Below, in pieces: positions 42,429 through 51,376 of a DNA stretch of 64,000 nt. The notes beneath the pieces are model-generated. The model was given only the letters and a program-made list of their open reading frames with translations, was not told where the DNA came from and made no database searches. The DNA is from Maricaulaceae bacterium EIL42A08 (GTDB taxonomy: Bacteria; Pseudomonadota; Alphaproteobacteria; Caulobacterales; Maricaulaceae). The position numbers were made by a program, and so were the translations under genes. Numbering within the stretch: the stretch's first letter is position 1; each line of letters opens with the position of its first letter. The stretch spans positions 372,001 through 436,000 of the forward strand of contig JAMZNZ010000006.1 of assembly GCA_024178355.1 (NCBI GenBank). The letters run 5' to 3'.

Positions 42429-42887
42429 ATGGATGGCATGGATCGAAAGATAATCGCCGCGCTTCAGCAAGATGGGCGCATGACCAACCAGGCGCTTGCC
42501 GACGCGGTGGGCCTGTCGCCGTCACCCTGTTTGCGGCGGGTGCGCGCGCTGGAGGAGGCGGGTCTCATCACCGGCTATGCGGCGACGCTGGACCGGGAGC
42601 GCGCGGGCCTGCCCATCACCGCCTTTGTGCGGGTGAAGCTGACCGGTCACACCTCCGACGTGGTGTCGAAATTTGAGCGCGCGGTGCTGGCCATGGACGA
42701 AGTCCTGCAATGCCACCTCACCTCAGGGTCGGAGGATTACTTGCTGGAGGTCGTCGCCGACAGTCAGCAAGGCTATGCCGACTTCCTGCGCGAGCGGCTG
42801 AACCACGTGCCGGGTGTCTCCGCGATCGAAACGAGCTTTTCGCTGAGCGCTGTAAAGCGGACGGGCGCTTTGCCGATGGGGCGTTAG
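42429..42887 (+). CDS. Lrp/AsnC-family transcriptional regulator (MdeR-like)
   Basis: 152 residues. The N-terminal winged helix reads DRKIIAALQQDGRMTNQALADAVGLSPSPCLRRVRALEEAG, and the C-terminal RAM/AsnC ligand domain contains FVRVKLTGHTSDVV and VLQCHLTSGSEDYLLEVVAD. It is divergent from the methionine gamma-lyase gene; in Pseudomonas putida the equivalent MdeR activates mdeA. Likely a methionine- or branched-acid-responsive local regulator. The HMG-CoA reductase gene begins 18 bp downstream on the same strand and may be co-transcribed. Confidence 0.92.
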   Translation: MDGMDRKIIAALQQDGRMTNQALADAVGLSPSPCLRRVRALEEAGLITGYAATLDRERAGLPITAFVRVKLTGHTSDVVSKFERAVLAMDEVLQCHLTSGSEDYLLEVVADSQQGYADFLRERLNHVPGVSAIETSFSLSAVKRTGALPMGR

Positions 42888-42905
42888 CGAGTTAGCGTCT
42901 CGCCC

Positions 42906-44105
42906 ATGACCGATTCACACCGCCCCAATGATGTGCGTGCGCGCATTCCGCGTCGCAAGGACAATGACCATTCCCACGAGGCCGCTGAGGAGCGCAGGGC
43001 GTTTTTAGGCCAGCGCTCGGGCGTAAGCCTCGACCATGTGGGCCGGGCGACGATTGATCCGGCGCTGACCGCCGGGAATATCGAAAATTATATCGGCGCG
43101 GCCCAAGTGCCGATTGGCGTTGCGGGGCCTTTACGGGTGCGCGGTGAGCATATTGAGGACGAGGATGTCTACGTGCCGCTGGCGACCACCGAAGGCACGC
43201 TGGTGGCTAGCTATAACCGGGGCATGCGCATCCTGTCTGAGGCTGGCGGGGTGAAGACCACGATTGTGGAGCGCTATATGCAGCGCGCGCCGGTCTTCCA
43301 CTTCAACTACGCACGCGGCGCTCGCGACTTTAAAGCCTGGCTTGAGGCCAATATGGACGGCGTGCGCACCGCGGCCGAGGCCAGCTCCAGCGTGGTGAAG
43401 CTGACCTATGCCGTCGGCCCGATGCTCCATGTACGCTTCAACTTCGAAACCGGCGATGCGGCGGGTCAAAACATGTCCGGCAAGGCCGGACTTGCCGCCT
43501 GCCAGTGGATCGCGGCGAATTATCCTGGCGGCGTTCGCTACACCCTGTCCGGGGCCATGGACACCGACAAGAAGCACAGCCAACTCAACGTCTTGCACTC
43601 ACGCGGGGCCCGGGTGGTCGCCGAAGCGCGCATCCCCGACCGGGTTTTAAGGGAGCGGGTGGGTGTGGCCGCCGCTGATCTGTTCAAGGTGCGGTTAAAC
43701 TCGTTCGCGGGCTCGGTGATGGCAGGCTCGGCCAATAACGGCATGCATGCCGCCAACGCGCTCGCGGCGCTGTTCATCGCAACGGGGCAGGACGCGGCCA
43801 ATGTGGCCGAAAGCCATACCGCCATGACCTTCGTGCGCCTGGAAGAGGACGAGGAGACCGGCGAGACCGTCTACTACTGGTCCATCACGCTTCCTGCTCT
43901 GATCGTGGCGACGTTCGGTGGCGGCACGGGGCTGCCTACCCAAAGCGAATGCCTTGATTTGCTCGGCTGTCGCGGCAAGGGCAAGGTCGGCCGCTTCATC
44001 GAAATCTGCGCCGCCACAGTCCTCGCCGGAGAAATCTCGCTCGCCGGAGCCGTCGTCGCTGGCGACTGGGTGGAAAGCCACGAAAAGCTCGGACGGAACC
44101 GGTAG
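42906..44105 (+). CDS. Hydroxymethylglutaryl-CoA reductase, class I-like
   Basis: 399 residues. ENYIGAAQVPIGVAGPL, Glu96 in ATTEGTLVAS, DTDKKHSQLN (Lys222/223), Asp296 in IATGQDAANV and the C-terminal His392 (ESHEKLG) match HMG-CoA reductases; TDKK and the late His correspond to class I catalytic residues, while SRGARVV replaces the class I GRGKSVV. It reduces HMG-CoA to mevalonate with NADPH. Mevalonate synthesis is rare in alphaproteobacteria, and no hmgS, mvk, pmk or mvd gene is in this window. It follows the Lrp regulator closely, so it may belong to the same regulon. Alternative: a divergent reductase with another acyl-CoA substrate. Confidence 0.88.
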   Translation: MTDSHRPNDVRARIPRRKDNDHSHEAAEERRAFLGQRSGVSLDHVGRATIDPALTAGNIENYIGAAQVPIGVAGPLRVRGEHIEDEDVYVPLATTEGTLVASYNRGMRILSEAGGVKTTIVERYMQRAPVFHFNYARGARDFKAWLEANMDGVRTAAEASSSVVKLTYAVGPMLHVRFNFETGDAAGQNMSGKAGLAACQWIAANYPGGVRYTLSGAMDTDKKHSQLNVLHSRGARVVAEARIPDRVLRERVGVAAADLFKVRLNSFAGSVMAGSANNGMHAANALAALFIATGQDAANVAESHTAMTFVRLEEDEETGETVYYWSITLPALIVATFGGGTGLPTQSECLDLLGCRGKGKVGRFIEICAATVLAGEISLAGAVVAGDWVESHEKLGRNR

Positions 44106-44143
44106 GGGGCGGTTAGGCATTGCGCGCCTTGATTACCTCCTTC

Positions 44144-44215
44144 GTCATCCTGACGAAAGTCAGGACCCAGTCACACCGCCGGAGCCGCTGGATCCCAGCC
44201 TTCGCTGGGATGACG
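44144..44215. repeat. Dispersed intergenic palindrome, family A
   Basis: Begins GTCATCCTGACGAAAGTCAG, ends CGCTGGGATGACG, with an inner CCCAGC/GCTGGG stem; 72 bp. It lies between the convergent HMG-CoA reductase and DUF2855 genes. Confidence 0.85.
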
Positions 44216-44246
44216 AAAGGGGGTGAGGGCGTGCCCGGCGACTTAT

Positions 44247-45320
44247 TCAAGCTTCAACGATCAACGCCGCACTGGCGGGCGCTTTACCGGCAACCAGATC
44301 GTTATATGCCGACAGGCAGCCTTGAGCGCCTTCCAGGCTCTGCTCGGCGAACATGCCGTCGATGGCATCGGCGAACGCGCTCCAGGCTGCGCCATAGCGC
44401 TTGCCAAATTCAGCTGGCCCCCAGGCTTTCATGCGCTGGGCGACATGGTCGGGGGCGAAGAAGAAGGTCGGTTTCGGGCCGGGCAGGTCGCTCGCTGGCG
44501 CGCTGTTGGTCCAGTGGCTGGCGCCGATGCGGATATTGGCGATGAGGTCGTCTTTCAGCGCGCCGTGCAGGGCGCGATTGACGCTCGCATCGCCGGCAAA
44601 ATCGACCACCAGGCGGCGCGGGTCAGCTTTCACCTCATTCAAGTCAGGATAGAGGGTGATCTGGTCATAAAAACCAGTCTTCTCCACGAAGGGTTTTGAG
44701 CGCTCCGAGGTGATGGCTTCGACGATGACCCCGTCCGGTTTATCCCCGTGTAAAAGCCAGGCGAGGGCGAGGGCTGTCTTGCTGGATGCGCTGGTCAGGC
44801 TGATGCATTCAGCGCCGCCGTAATGGGTATCGCGCAAGTGCAGATCGATCAGCCAGCTGGTGATAAATAGCGGCTGCAGCGCCATCTGTAGCCCCTCTCG
44901 GCCGGGCGCATATCCAGGGTCTGCAGCCGTGCGTACATAGCGATTATAGGCTGCCGGAAGCTCCTTGCGATGGTCAGCGAGATCGGTGAAGGCGCCCGCG
45001 GACAGATTTCCCGGCTGGACGATCAATTCATCGCTGGCCGGGAAATATCCGTAGATGCGCTCACCCACTTCAAGGCCCTCGCACCGGCTCTCTGCCACAT
45101 CGGCAAAGCCCCAGACTGGCAGGCGTCCAGCGTCCGCGCTTGAGAAAAAATCCCAATACCGCATGACGTCGCCAAAAACGGCATAAGTCACGTTATTGGC
45201 CGTCAGCGCAAACCGCTTCACGCTAAGCCGAGCCTCACCTTTAGCCAGCGCGTGATGGGGGATATCCACCACACTCGCCTTTGAAATATCAGCCCGATCA
45301 ATGCTCAGCGCCCAACCCAT
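44247..45320 (-). CDS. DUF2855 family protein
   Basis: 357 residues. The blocks FALTANNVTYAVFGDVMRYW, LPVWGFADVAES, GERIYGYFPASDELIVQP and ITSWLIDLHLRDT are characteristic of DUF2855, a family distantly like zinc-free medium-chain reductases; GGAECISLTSASSKTALALA resembles a degraded nucleotide-binding turn. No reaction has been shown for the family to my knowledge. It is monocistronic, separated from sucB by a terminator serving the sucAB transcript. Cytosolic, with no signal peptide. Confidence 0.85.
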   Translation of the reverse strand: MGWALSIDRADISKASVVDIPHHALAKGEARLSVKRFALTANNVTYAVFGDVMRYWDFFSSADAGRLPVWGFADVAESRCEGLEVGERIYGYFPASDELIVQPGNLSAGAFTDLADHRKELPAAYNRYVRTAADPGYAPGREGLQMALQPLFITSWLIDLHLRDTHYGGAECISLTSASSKTALALAWLLHGDKPDGVIVEAITSERSKPFVEKTGFYDQITLYPDLNEVKADPRRLVVDFAGDASVNRALHGALKDDLIANIRIGASHWTNSAPASDLPGPKPTFFFAPDHVAQRMKAWGPAEFGKRYGAAWSAFADAIDGMFAEQSLEGAQGCLSAYNDLVAGKAPASAALIVEA

Positions 45321-45395
45321 GGGGGTCTCCTTCTTGTGGTGACACTAGGGTCGGGGAGGTTGGGGTGTGTGGCAAGGTCGCCCCTGCACTCTTTC

Positions 45396-45429
45396 AAATA
45401 AAAACCCCGACCTGCGGGACAGGCCGGGG
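45396..45429 (-). terminator. Intrinsic terminator of sucAB
   Basis: A GC stem (45405-45414 with 45420-45429, one mismatch) around CGGGA, followed leftward by TTTTTATTTG. It lies about 33 bp past the sucB stop. Confidence 0.9.
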
Positions 45430-45461
45430 CTTTTGAAACGCTGCGGCTTTTGAAAACCCTC

Positions 45462-46991
45462 TTAGATATCCAGCATCAGGCGCTGGGGATTTTCCAGGCT
45501 CTCCTTGACACGCACCAGGAAGCTGACCGCCTCTTTACCGTCGACGATGCGGTGGTCGTAGGACAGGGCCAGATACATCATCGGGCGGATGACAACTTCG
45601 CCGTTCACTGCGACCGGGCGGTCCTGGATCTTGTGCATGCCCAGAATGCCGGACTGCGGCGCATTGAGGATTGGGCTGGAGAGCAGTGAGCCATAAACAC
45701 CGCCATTGGAGATGGTGAAGGTTGCGCCCTGCATCTCATCAAGGCCCAGCTTGCCGTCACGGGCGCGCTTGCCAAGGTCCATGATGGATTTTTCGACACC
45801 GGCCAGAGACAGCGTGTCCGCATCGCGAACGACCGGAACCACAAGGCCTTTTGGCGTGCCGACCGCGACGCCCATGTCGAAATAGTTCTTGTAGATGATG
45901 TCGGTGCCATCGATCTCGGCATTGACCGCCGGGATGTCTTTAAGCGCCGCGACACAGGCCTTCACAAAGAAGCTCATAAAGCCCAGCTTCACGCCGTGCT
46001 TGGCCACAAAGTCGTCCTGCACTTCCTTGCGAAGCTTCATGATCGCGCTCATGTCCGCTTCGTTATAGGTGGTCAGCATGGCTGCGGTGTTCTGCGCATC
46101 CTTCAGGCGGCGTGCGATGGTCTGGCGCAGGCGGGTCATCTTCACCCGCTCCTCACGCTCACCGGTCTCGCGCGGTGCAGATGGCGCAGCCGCCGGGGCC
46201 GGAGTCGACGCCGAGGCGGAGCCGGACTCCAGCGCTTTGAGCGCATCGCCCTTGGTCACGCGGCCATCCTTGCCGGTGCCTTCAACCTTGGACAGATCCA
46301 TCTTGTTTTCTTCAGCGATTCGCGATGCGGACGGCATGGCCTTGGTGTCTCCGGAAGACTTGGCAGAAGGGGCCTCCGTGGCTTCGGATTTTGGTGCTTC
46401 AGACGGCGCAGCAGAGGCGCTGGCACCGGCCTTGATCTGGGCGATGACCTGATCCGGGGTCACGGTATCGCCTTCGCTGACAAGCTGGTTTTCAAGCACG
46501 CCTGCGGCCGGTGAAGGAACCTCAACCGCGACCTTGTCGGTTTCGATCTCAAGCAACGCCTGATCCTGTTCAACCGCCTCGCCCGGTTGCACCAGCCATT
46601 GGCCGACCTGGCCTTCAGACACACTCTCGCCCATCACCGGCACCTTGGCGTCGATCAGCTCGCCGTCGCCGCGAGCGTCAGAGCCTGCGTCTTCAACCGA
46701 GGCCTCTGCGGGCGTATCGTCCTTCGCTTCATCCTTTGCCGGAGCCGCGTCTCCGCCGCCATCGCCCAGCTGGGCCAGGACGGCCCCAATCTCGACGGTG
46801 TCGCCTTCGGCAGCCACGATTTTGGCGATGGTGCCGTCGTCTTCGGCGCGCACCTCAACGGAGACCTTGTCAGTTTCCAGCTCGACGAGGACGTCATCCT
46901 TCTTCACCGCGTCACCTTCAGACACCTGCCAGGCACCCACGGTGGCTTCGGAGACGGATTCACCAAGCGTTGGGACAATGATTTCAGTCAT
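45462..46991 (-). CDS. sucB: Dihydrolipoyl succinyltransferase (E2o) with two lipoyl domains
   Basis: 509 residues. Two lipoyl domains: lipoyl Lys42 ([11 protein letters not shown]) and Lys153 ([11 protein letters not shown]), joined by a charged Ala/Asp/Glu linker. A peripheral-subunit-binding domain lies at about 219-255 ([20 protein letters not shown]), and the catalytic domain has His480 and Asp484 in [10 protein letters not shown]2o usually has one lipoyl domain. It transfers succinyl groups from SucA to CoA. It starts 50 bp after the sucA stop. The two lipoyl domains differ clearly, so the duplication is old. Confidence 0.95.
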   Translation of the reverse strand: MTEIIVPTLGESVSEATVGAWQVSEGDAVKKDDVLVELETDKVSVEVRAEDDGTIAKIVAAEGDTVEIGAVLAQLGDGGGDAAPAKDEAKDDTPAEASVEDAGSDARGDGELIDAKVPVMGESVSEGQVGQWLVQPGEAVEQDQALLEIETDKVAVEVPSPAAGVLENQLVSEGDTVTPDQVIAQIKAGASASAAPSEAPKSEATEAPSAKSSGDTKAMPSASRIAEENKMDLSKVEGTGKDGRVTKGDALKALESGSASASTPAPAAAPSAPRETGEREERVKMTRLRQTIARRLKDAQNTAAMLTTYNEADMSAIMKLRKEVQDDFVAKHGVKLGFMSFFVKACVAALKDIPAVNAEIDGTDIIYKNYFDMGVAVGTPKGLVVPVVRDADTLSLAGVEKSIMDLGKRARDGKLGLDEMQGATFTISNGGVYGSLLSSPILNAPQSGILGMHKIQDRPVAVNGEVVIRPMMYLALSYDHRIVDGKEAVSFLVRVKESLENPQRLMLDI

Positions 46992-47041
46992 GGTTTCAAG
47001 TCTTTCTTCGTTTCGTCAGGCCGAGGGATGGCCAAAAAGGG

Positions 47042-50035
47042 TTAGCCGTTCAGGGCGTCTTCGATCAGCGCTTCTTGCTGGGCTTTGTGCTTTGATAACA
47101 GGCCGGTTGCTGTGGAGGCCGAAGCCGCGCGTCCGGCATAGCGGGCACGGCTCACCTTGGTTTCGGCCTTATCAAGGCAGAATTCCAGATAGGGCTCCAC
47201 GAAGGTCCAGCCGCCCATATTCTTCGGCTCTTCCTGGCACCAGACCACGTCGGCATTGCCAAAGCGTTTCAGCTCATCAATCACCGACTTGGCCGGGAAG
47301 GGGTAGAACTGCTCCACGCGCAACAGGTAGACATCGTCGATGCCCTGCGCCTCGCGCGCCTCAAGAAGGTCAAAGTAGACCTTGCCCGAGCACAGCACCA
47401 CGCGGCGGATCTTGTCGTCGTGAGCCAGCTTGATGCTGGTCTGGCCTTCGGCGATGGTTGGAATGCTGGCGCGCGCCTTGGCGTCAGCATCATCCCACAG
47501 CACACGGTGAAAGCTGGAGCCAGGACCGAACTCCGACAGCGCGCTGACGCAGCGCTTGTGGCGCAGCAATGACTTCGGCGTCATCAGCACCAGCGGCTTG
47601 CGGAACTCGCGGTGGATCTGGCGGCGCAGAATGTGGAAATAGTTTGCCGGTGTGGAGCAGTTGGCGACCTGCATATTGTCTTCGGCACATTGCTGCAGGA
47701 AGCGCTCCAGGCGCGCTGAGGAGTGCTCCGGACCCTGACCCTCATAACCATGGGGCAGCAGCATCACCAAGCCGGACATGCGCAGCCATTTGCGCTCAGA
47801 CGATGAGATGAACTGGTCGATGATGACCTGGGCCCCATTGGTGAAGTCACCAAACTGGGCTTCCCACATCACCAGCGTGTTCGGGGCGGACAGCGAATAG
47901 CCATGCTCGAAGCCGAGGACGGCTTCTTCTGACAGCATGGAATCGATCACCTCGTAGCGGGCCTGATCTTCGCTGAGATTGTTCAGCGGGGTGTAGCGCT
48001 CTTCGGTCTCCTGATCGATCACGTGGGAGTGACGCTGGGAGAAGGTGCCGCGGCCACAGTCCTGGCCGGACAGGCGCACCGGGAAGCCTTCGGTTAACAG
48101 CGTGCCAAAGGCAAGGTGCTCTGCCGTTGCCCAGTCAATGCCGTTCCCGTCTTCCAGCACCGTCTTGCGGCGGTTGGCGATAACGCGCTTGAGCGTCTTG
48201 TGGATGGCGACGTCGTCCGGGACGGTCGTCATCTTGTCGGCAACGGCTTTCAGGCTTTCCATCTCGGCTGCGGTCTGGCCGCGACGGTCATCTTCTTCCG
48301 GCAGGCCCAGGCCTGACCAGACGCCGTCCAGCCAGTCAATGCGGCTCGCCTTGTATTCCTTGCCCGCTTCAAACTCAGCATCAAGGAACTCATCGAATTC
48401 CTTTGCCCAGCGGTCAATGTCATCTTGAGTGCACAGGCCTTCGGCAATGAGCCGGTCGCCGTAAAGCTTCAGCGTGGTTGGGTGCTTGGAGATCGCCCTG
48501 TACATGATCGGCTGGGTGAAGCTTGGATCATCACCCTCGTTGTGACCAAAGCGGCGATAGCAGAACATGTCCACAACCACGTCCTTGCCGAACTTCTGGC
48601 GGTACTCGGTCGCGATCTTGGTGGCATAGGTGACCGCTTCAGGGTCATCGCCATTCACGTGGAAGATCGGGGCCTGCACCATAAGGGAGACGTCCGACGG
48701 GTAGGGCGAAGAGCGGCTGTCCTTCGGGTTGGTGGTAAAGCCGATCTGGTTGTTCACCACAAAGTGGATTGCGCCGCCTGTGCGGTGACCTTTAAGGCCT
48801 GACAGGCCAAAGCACTCGGCCACAACACCCTGACCGGCGAAGGCCGCATCACCGTGCAGCAGCAGCGGCAGCACGGCGCTCGCTGTATTCGCGTCTTCGC
48901 CCAGGCCAGCGCGCAGCTTGGACTGCTTGGCGCGCGCCTTGCCCAGAACAACAGGGTTCACCGCTTCCAGGTGGGACGGGTTAGCGGTCAGCGACAGGTG
49001 TACCTTGTTACCATCAAACTCACGATCGGACGATGAGCCCAGGTGGTACTTCACGTCGCCGGACGCGAAATCGCCATGGCCCATGGAATCGCCGCCCTGG
49101 AACTCGTGGAAGATCACGTGATAGGGCTTGGCCATCACTGCGGCGAGGACGTTCAGGCGACCGCGGTGCGGCATGCCCAGAATGATCTCCTCAACGCCTT
49201 CAGCGCCACCGCGCTTGATGATCTGTTCCAGCGCCGGGATCAGGCTTTCACCGCCATCAATGCCGAAGCGCTTGGTGCCGGGATAGCGTTTGTGGAGGAA
49301 GTTCTCGAACGCGTGGGTTTCGATGATCTTCTTCAGGATGGCGATCTTGCCTTCCTTGGAGAATGCAATCTCCTTGTCCGGACCCTCAATGCGCTCCTGA
49401 AGCCAGGCCTTCTCCTCCGGGTTGGAGATATGCATGAACTCGATGCCAAAGGTGGAGCAATAGGTCCGCTTCAGGATTTCCAGCATCTGCGGCACGGTTG
49501 CCGTTTCAAGGCCCAGATAGCCGTTGATGAAGATTTCGCGATCGTAATCGTCCGGCGTGAAGCCGTAGGTGGCTGGCTCCAGCTCAGGCTGGTGACCGAA
49601 ATCGGTCAGCTTCAGTGGGTCCAGATCCGCGGCCAGGTGCCCACGAATACGATAGGCCCGGATCAGCATGATCGCGGCGATGGAGTCTTTTACCGCCTGT
49701 TGAACCGCTTCGGGCGAGGCACCTTCACCCATGTGTTCGACAACTGCGTCGGGAAGCGCTGGGGCAGTCTGCTCAATATCACCAAGCGCTGTAACCAGCT
49801 CGCCACTTTGAGGGCGCGGCCAGTCGGCGCGCTTCCAGCCCGGGCCCCTGGCGGCGTGCCGGGCATCGCCGGCGTCATGGCCGACTTCTTCAAAGAAGCT
49901 GCGCCAGCTTTCAGGCACAGAGGACGGGTCATCCGCATAGCGCGCGGCCATCTGCTCGAGATAGACGGCATTGCCGCCGAACAGAAATGAGGTGTCTAGG
50001 AAGGTCTGGTTCTGAGAAGAGCGGTCTTCGGTCAT
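47042..50035 (-). CDS. sucA: 2-oxoglutarate dehydrogenase E1 component
   Basis: 997 residues from the ATG at 50035 (MTEDRSSQNQTFLDTSFLFG); an open frame continues 31 codons upstream without family similarity. The TPP-binding region GDAAFAGQGVVAECFGLS, HRGRLNVLAAVMAKP, and the C-terminal WCQEEPKNMGGWTFVEPYLE are intact. It decarboxylates 2-oxoglutarate and loads the succinyl group on SucB. The upstream neighbour should be sucD in the usual alphaproteobacterial order; here a GAF gene and a BLUF gene intervene. Confidence 0.97.
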   Translation of the reverse strand: MTEDRSSQNQTFLDTSFLFGGNAVYLEQMAARYADDPSSVPESWRSFFEEVGHDAGDARHAARGPGWKRADWPRPQSGELVTALGDIEQTAPALPDAVVEHMGEGASPEAVQQAVKDSIAAIMLIRAYRIRGHLAADLDPLKLTDFGHQPELEPATYGFTPDDYDREIFINGYLGLETATVPQMLEILKRTYCSTFGIEFMHISNPEEKAWLQERIEGPDKEIAFSKEGKIAILKKIIETHAFENFLHKRYPGTKRFGIDGGESLIPALEQIIKRGGAEGVEEIILGMPHRGRLNVLAAVMAKPYHVIFHEFQGGDSMGHGDFASGDVKYHLGSSSDREFDGNKVHLSLTANPSHLEAVNPVVLGKARAKQSKLRAGLGEDANTASAVLPLLLHGDAAFAGQGVVAECFGLSGLKGHRTGGAIHFVVNNQIGFTTNPKDSRSSPYPSDVSLMVQAPIFHVNGDDPEAVTYATKIATEYRQKFGKDVVVDMFCYRRFGHNEGDDPSFTQPIMYRAISKHPTTLKLYGDRLIAEGLCTQDDIDRWAKEFDEFLDAEFEAGKEYKASRIDWLDGVWSGLGLPEEDDRRGQTAAEMESLKAVADKMTTVPDDVAIHKTLKRVIANRRKTVLEDGNGIDWATAEHLAFGTLLTEGFPVRLSGQDCGRGTFSQRHSHVIDQETEERYTPLNNLSEDQARYEVIDSMLSEEAVLGFEHGYSLSAPNTLVMWEAQFGDFTNGAQVIIDQFISSSERKWLRMSGLVMLLPHGYEGQGPEHSSARLERFLQQCAEDNMQVANCSTPANYFHILRRQIHREFRKPLVLMTPKSLLRHKRCVSALSEFGPGSSFHRVLWDDADAKARASIPTIAEGQTSIKLAHDDKIRRVVLCSGKVYFDLLEAREAQGIDDVYLLRVEQFYPFPAKSVIDELKRFGNADVVWCQEEPKNMGGWTFVEPYLEFCLDKAETKVSRARYAGRAASASTATGLLSKHKAQQEALIEDALNG

Positions 50036-50159
50036 GGGTCCCACAGTTTTGGCGGGTGAGCGGTCGCTAACGCGGACGCAATCTGTTGCCCGACATGTAT
50101 GCGGGTTTAACCAAAAACGGAAGACCAAAGCGCTGGAATTGGGACGAAGGTCGCAGGTC

Positions 50160-50717
50160 TCAGCCCAGAATTGTCTCTTCTTCTTGCAGGACTGAGGCTT
50201 TGGGACGCGAACGCAGGAGGCGATCAGCCCTTTTCAGCAATTCGCCCTGGGAATGAACTGTGATGGCGGTGATGGCGCATTGAGCGAGCGACTGTAGAAG
50301 CTCGGCGTCCCGGGCGGTGAACTTGCGCGGCACCCGGTCAATCACACAAAGCGTTCCAAGCGCGAAGCCTTCGGCATCGACAAGCGGCGCGCCAGCGTAA
50401 AAGCGGATATGGGGCTCTCCGGTGACCAGCGGATTGTCCTTGAACGCTGCATCGGTAGATGCATCGCGAACCACAAACACATCCAGCTGGCCGATGGCAT
50501 GGGTGCAGAAGGATATGTCTCTGGGCGTTTCGCGCACATCAAGGCCGACACAGGACTTGAACCACTGGCGCTTGTTATCGACCAGAGAAATGAGGGCGAT
50601 CGGCACGTCGAACGCTAGTTCAGCAGCTTTGGTGACCGCGTCGAACGCCGGGTGATCCGGTGTGTCCAGAATGCCGTGGCCTTTAAGCGCGGCCAGCCGC
50701 AGGCTTTCATGGGTCAT
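50160..50717 (-). CDS. GAF-domain protein
   Basis: 185 residues from the ATG at 50717, eight bases behind GAGGGG. A single GAF domain covers about 15-160: LAFDVPIALISLVDNKRQWFKSCVGL, DISFCTHAIGQ, FYAGAPLVDAEGFALGTLCVID. The DxSFCxHAI and GxLCVID motifs are typical of the GAF modules found before histidine kinases and diguanylate cyclases, but this protein has no output domain. It probably binds a small ligand or chromophore and works through a partner. It is divergent from a BLUF photoreceptor gene and lies upstream of sucA. Confidence 0.88.
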   Translation of the reverse strand: MTHESLRLAALKGHGILDTPDHPAFDAVTKAAELAFDVPIALISLVDNKRQWFKSCVGLDVRETPRDISFCTHAIGQLDVFVVRDASTDAAFKDNPLVTGEPHIRFYAGAPLVDAEGFALGTLCVIDRVPRKFTARDAELLQSLAQCAITAITVHSQGELLKRADRLLRSRPKASVLQEEETILG

Positions 50718-50931
50718 GGCTGAGCCCCTCCAGGCGCGAGCAAATTACATTGCCGCAAAAGTTGTCTCTCTCATATTAAGAAACTGTTTCACTGAATATA
50801 TTTTATGCAACGCGGAAGCTTTGTTTCAGCTGATTAATGAGCTGGTTATCTTTGGAATGAGAATATTCAGGCTCATCGAATTTGGTAAATGCCCGTAATT
50901 TTATAGGGGCTTAACGTGCACGGTTGTTGCC
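50718..50931. promoter_or_regulatory. AT-rich divergent control region of the GAF and BLUF genes
   Basis: 214 bp, far richer in A and T than its surroundings (for example TGAATATATTTTATGCAAC at about 50793). TCAGCTGATTAATGAGCTGG (50827-50846) carries inverted CAGCT elements. No ribosome site is visible in front of the BLUF ATG. Confidence 0.4.
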
Positions 50932-51363
50932 ATGGACTCACCCATCACACAGCTCATGTATGTCAGTCGTTCAACGATCTCGACGGAGGCTGGCGCATTT
51001 GAGGCAGCGATCCGATCTATTCTGAGCGCCAGTGGGCGACACAACCGGGCCGAGGATATTACCGGCGCGCTGCTTTATGATCGCGGCCGGTTCCTGCAAT
51101 GGCTGGAGGGGCCGAGCGACGCGGTCGAGGCTCGCTTTGGCGTAATCGCAGATGACCCACGCCATGGCGACTTGCAGGTGATCTTGCGCCGATCTGCTTC
51201 TACGCGCCGGTTTGCTCAGTGGCGTATGGCGTTCACAAAGGTGGGCGAGGCGGCAATTTACCGATTGCCGGGATTGCCGCTCAGCGAAGAGCCGCCAGAG
51301 CAGCTCATCGACTATATGCAGGCGGCGCTCGCTGACGCATCCACGCTCAGCGTCGCCGCCTGA
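50932..51363 (+). CDS. Stand-alone BLUF blue-light photoreceptor
   Basis: 143 residues. The BLUF domain (about 6-100) holds all the flavin photocycle residues: Tyr10 in QLMYVSRS, Asn38 in HNRAEDITGALLY, Gln56 in FLQWLEG, and the W/M pair Trp97/Met99 in FAQWRM. The spacing from Asn to Gln (18) and Gln to Trp (41) equals that of AppA. Such proteins bind FAD and switch hydrogen bonding on blue light. The short C-terminal tail (about 105-143) is the only candidate output. It has no ribosome site and opposes sucA and the GAF gene. Partner unknown. Confidence 0.93.
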   Translation: MDSPITQLMYVSRSTISTEAGAFEAAIRSILSASGRHNRAEDITGALLYDRGRFLQWLEGPSDAVEARFGVIADDPRHGDLQVILRRSASTRRFAQWRMAFTKVGEAAIYRLPGLPLSEEPPEQLIDYMQAALADASTLSVAA

Positions 51364-51376
51364 TACAGGTCTGGGC

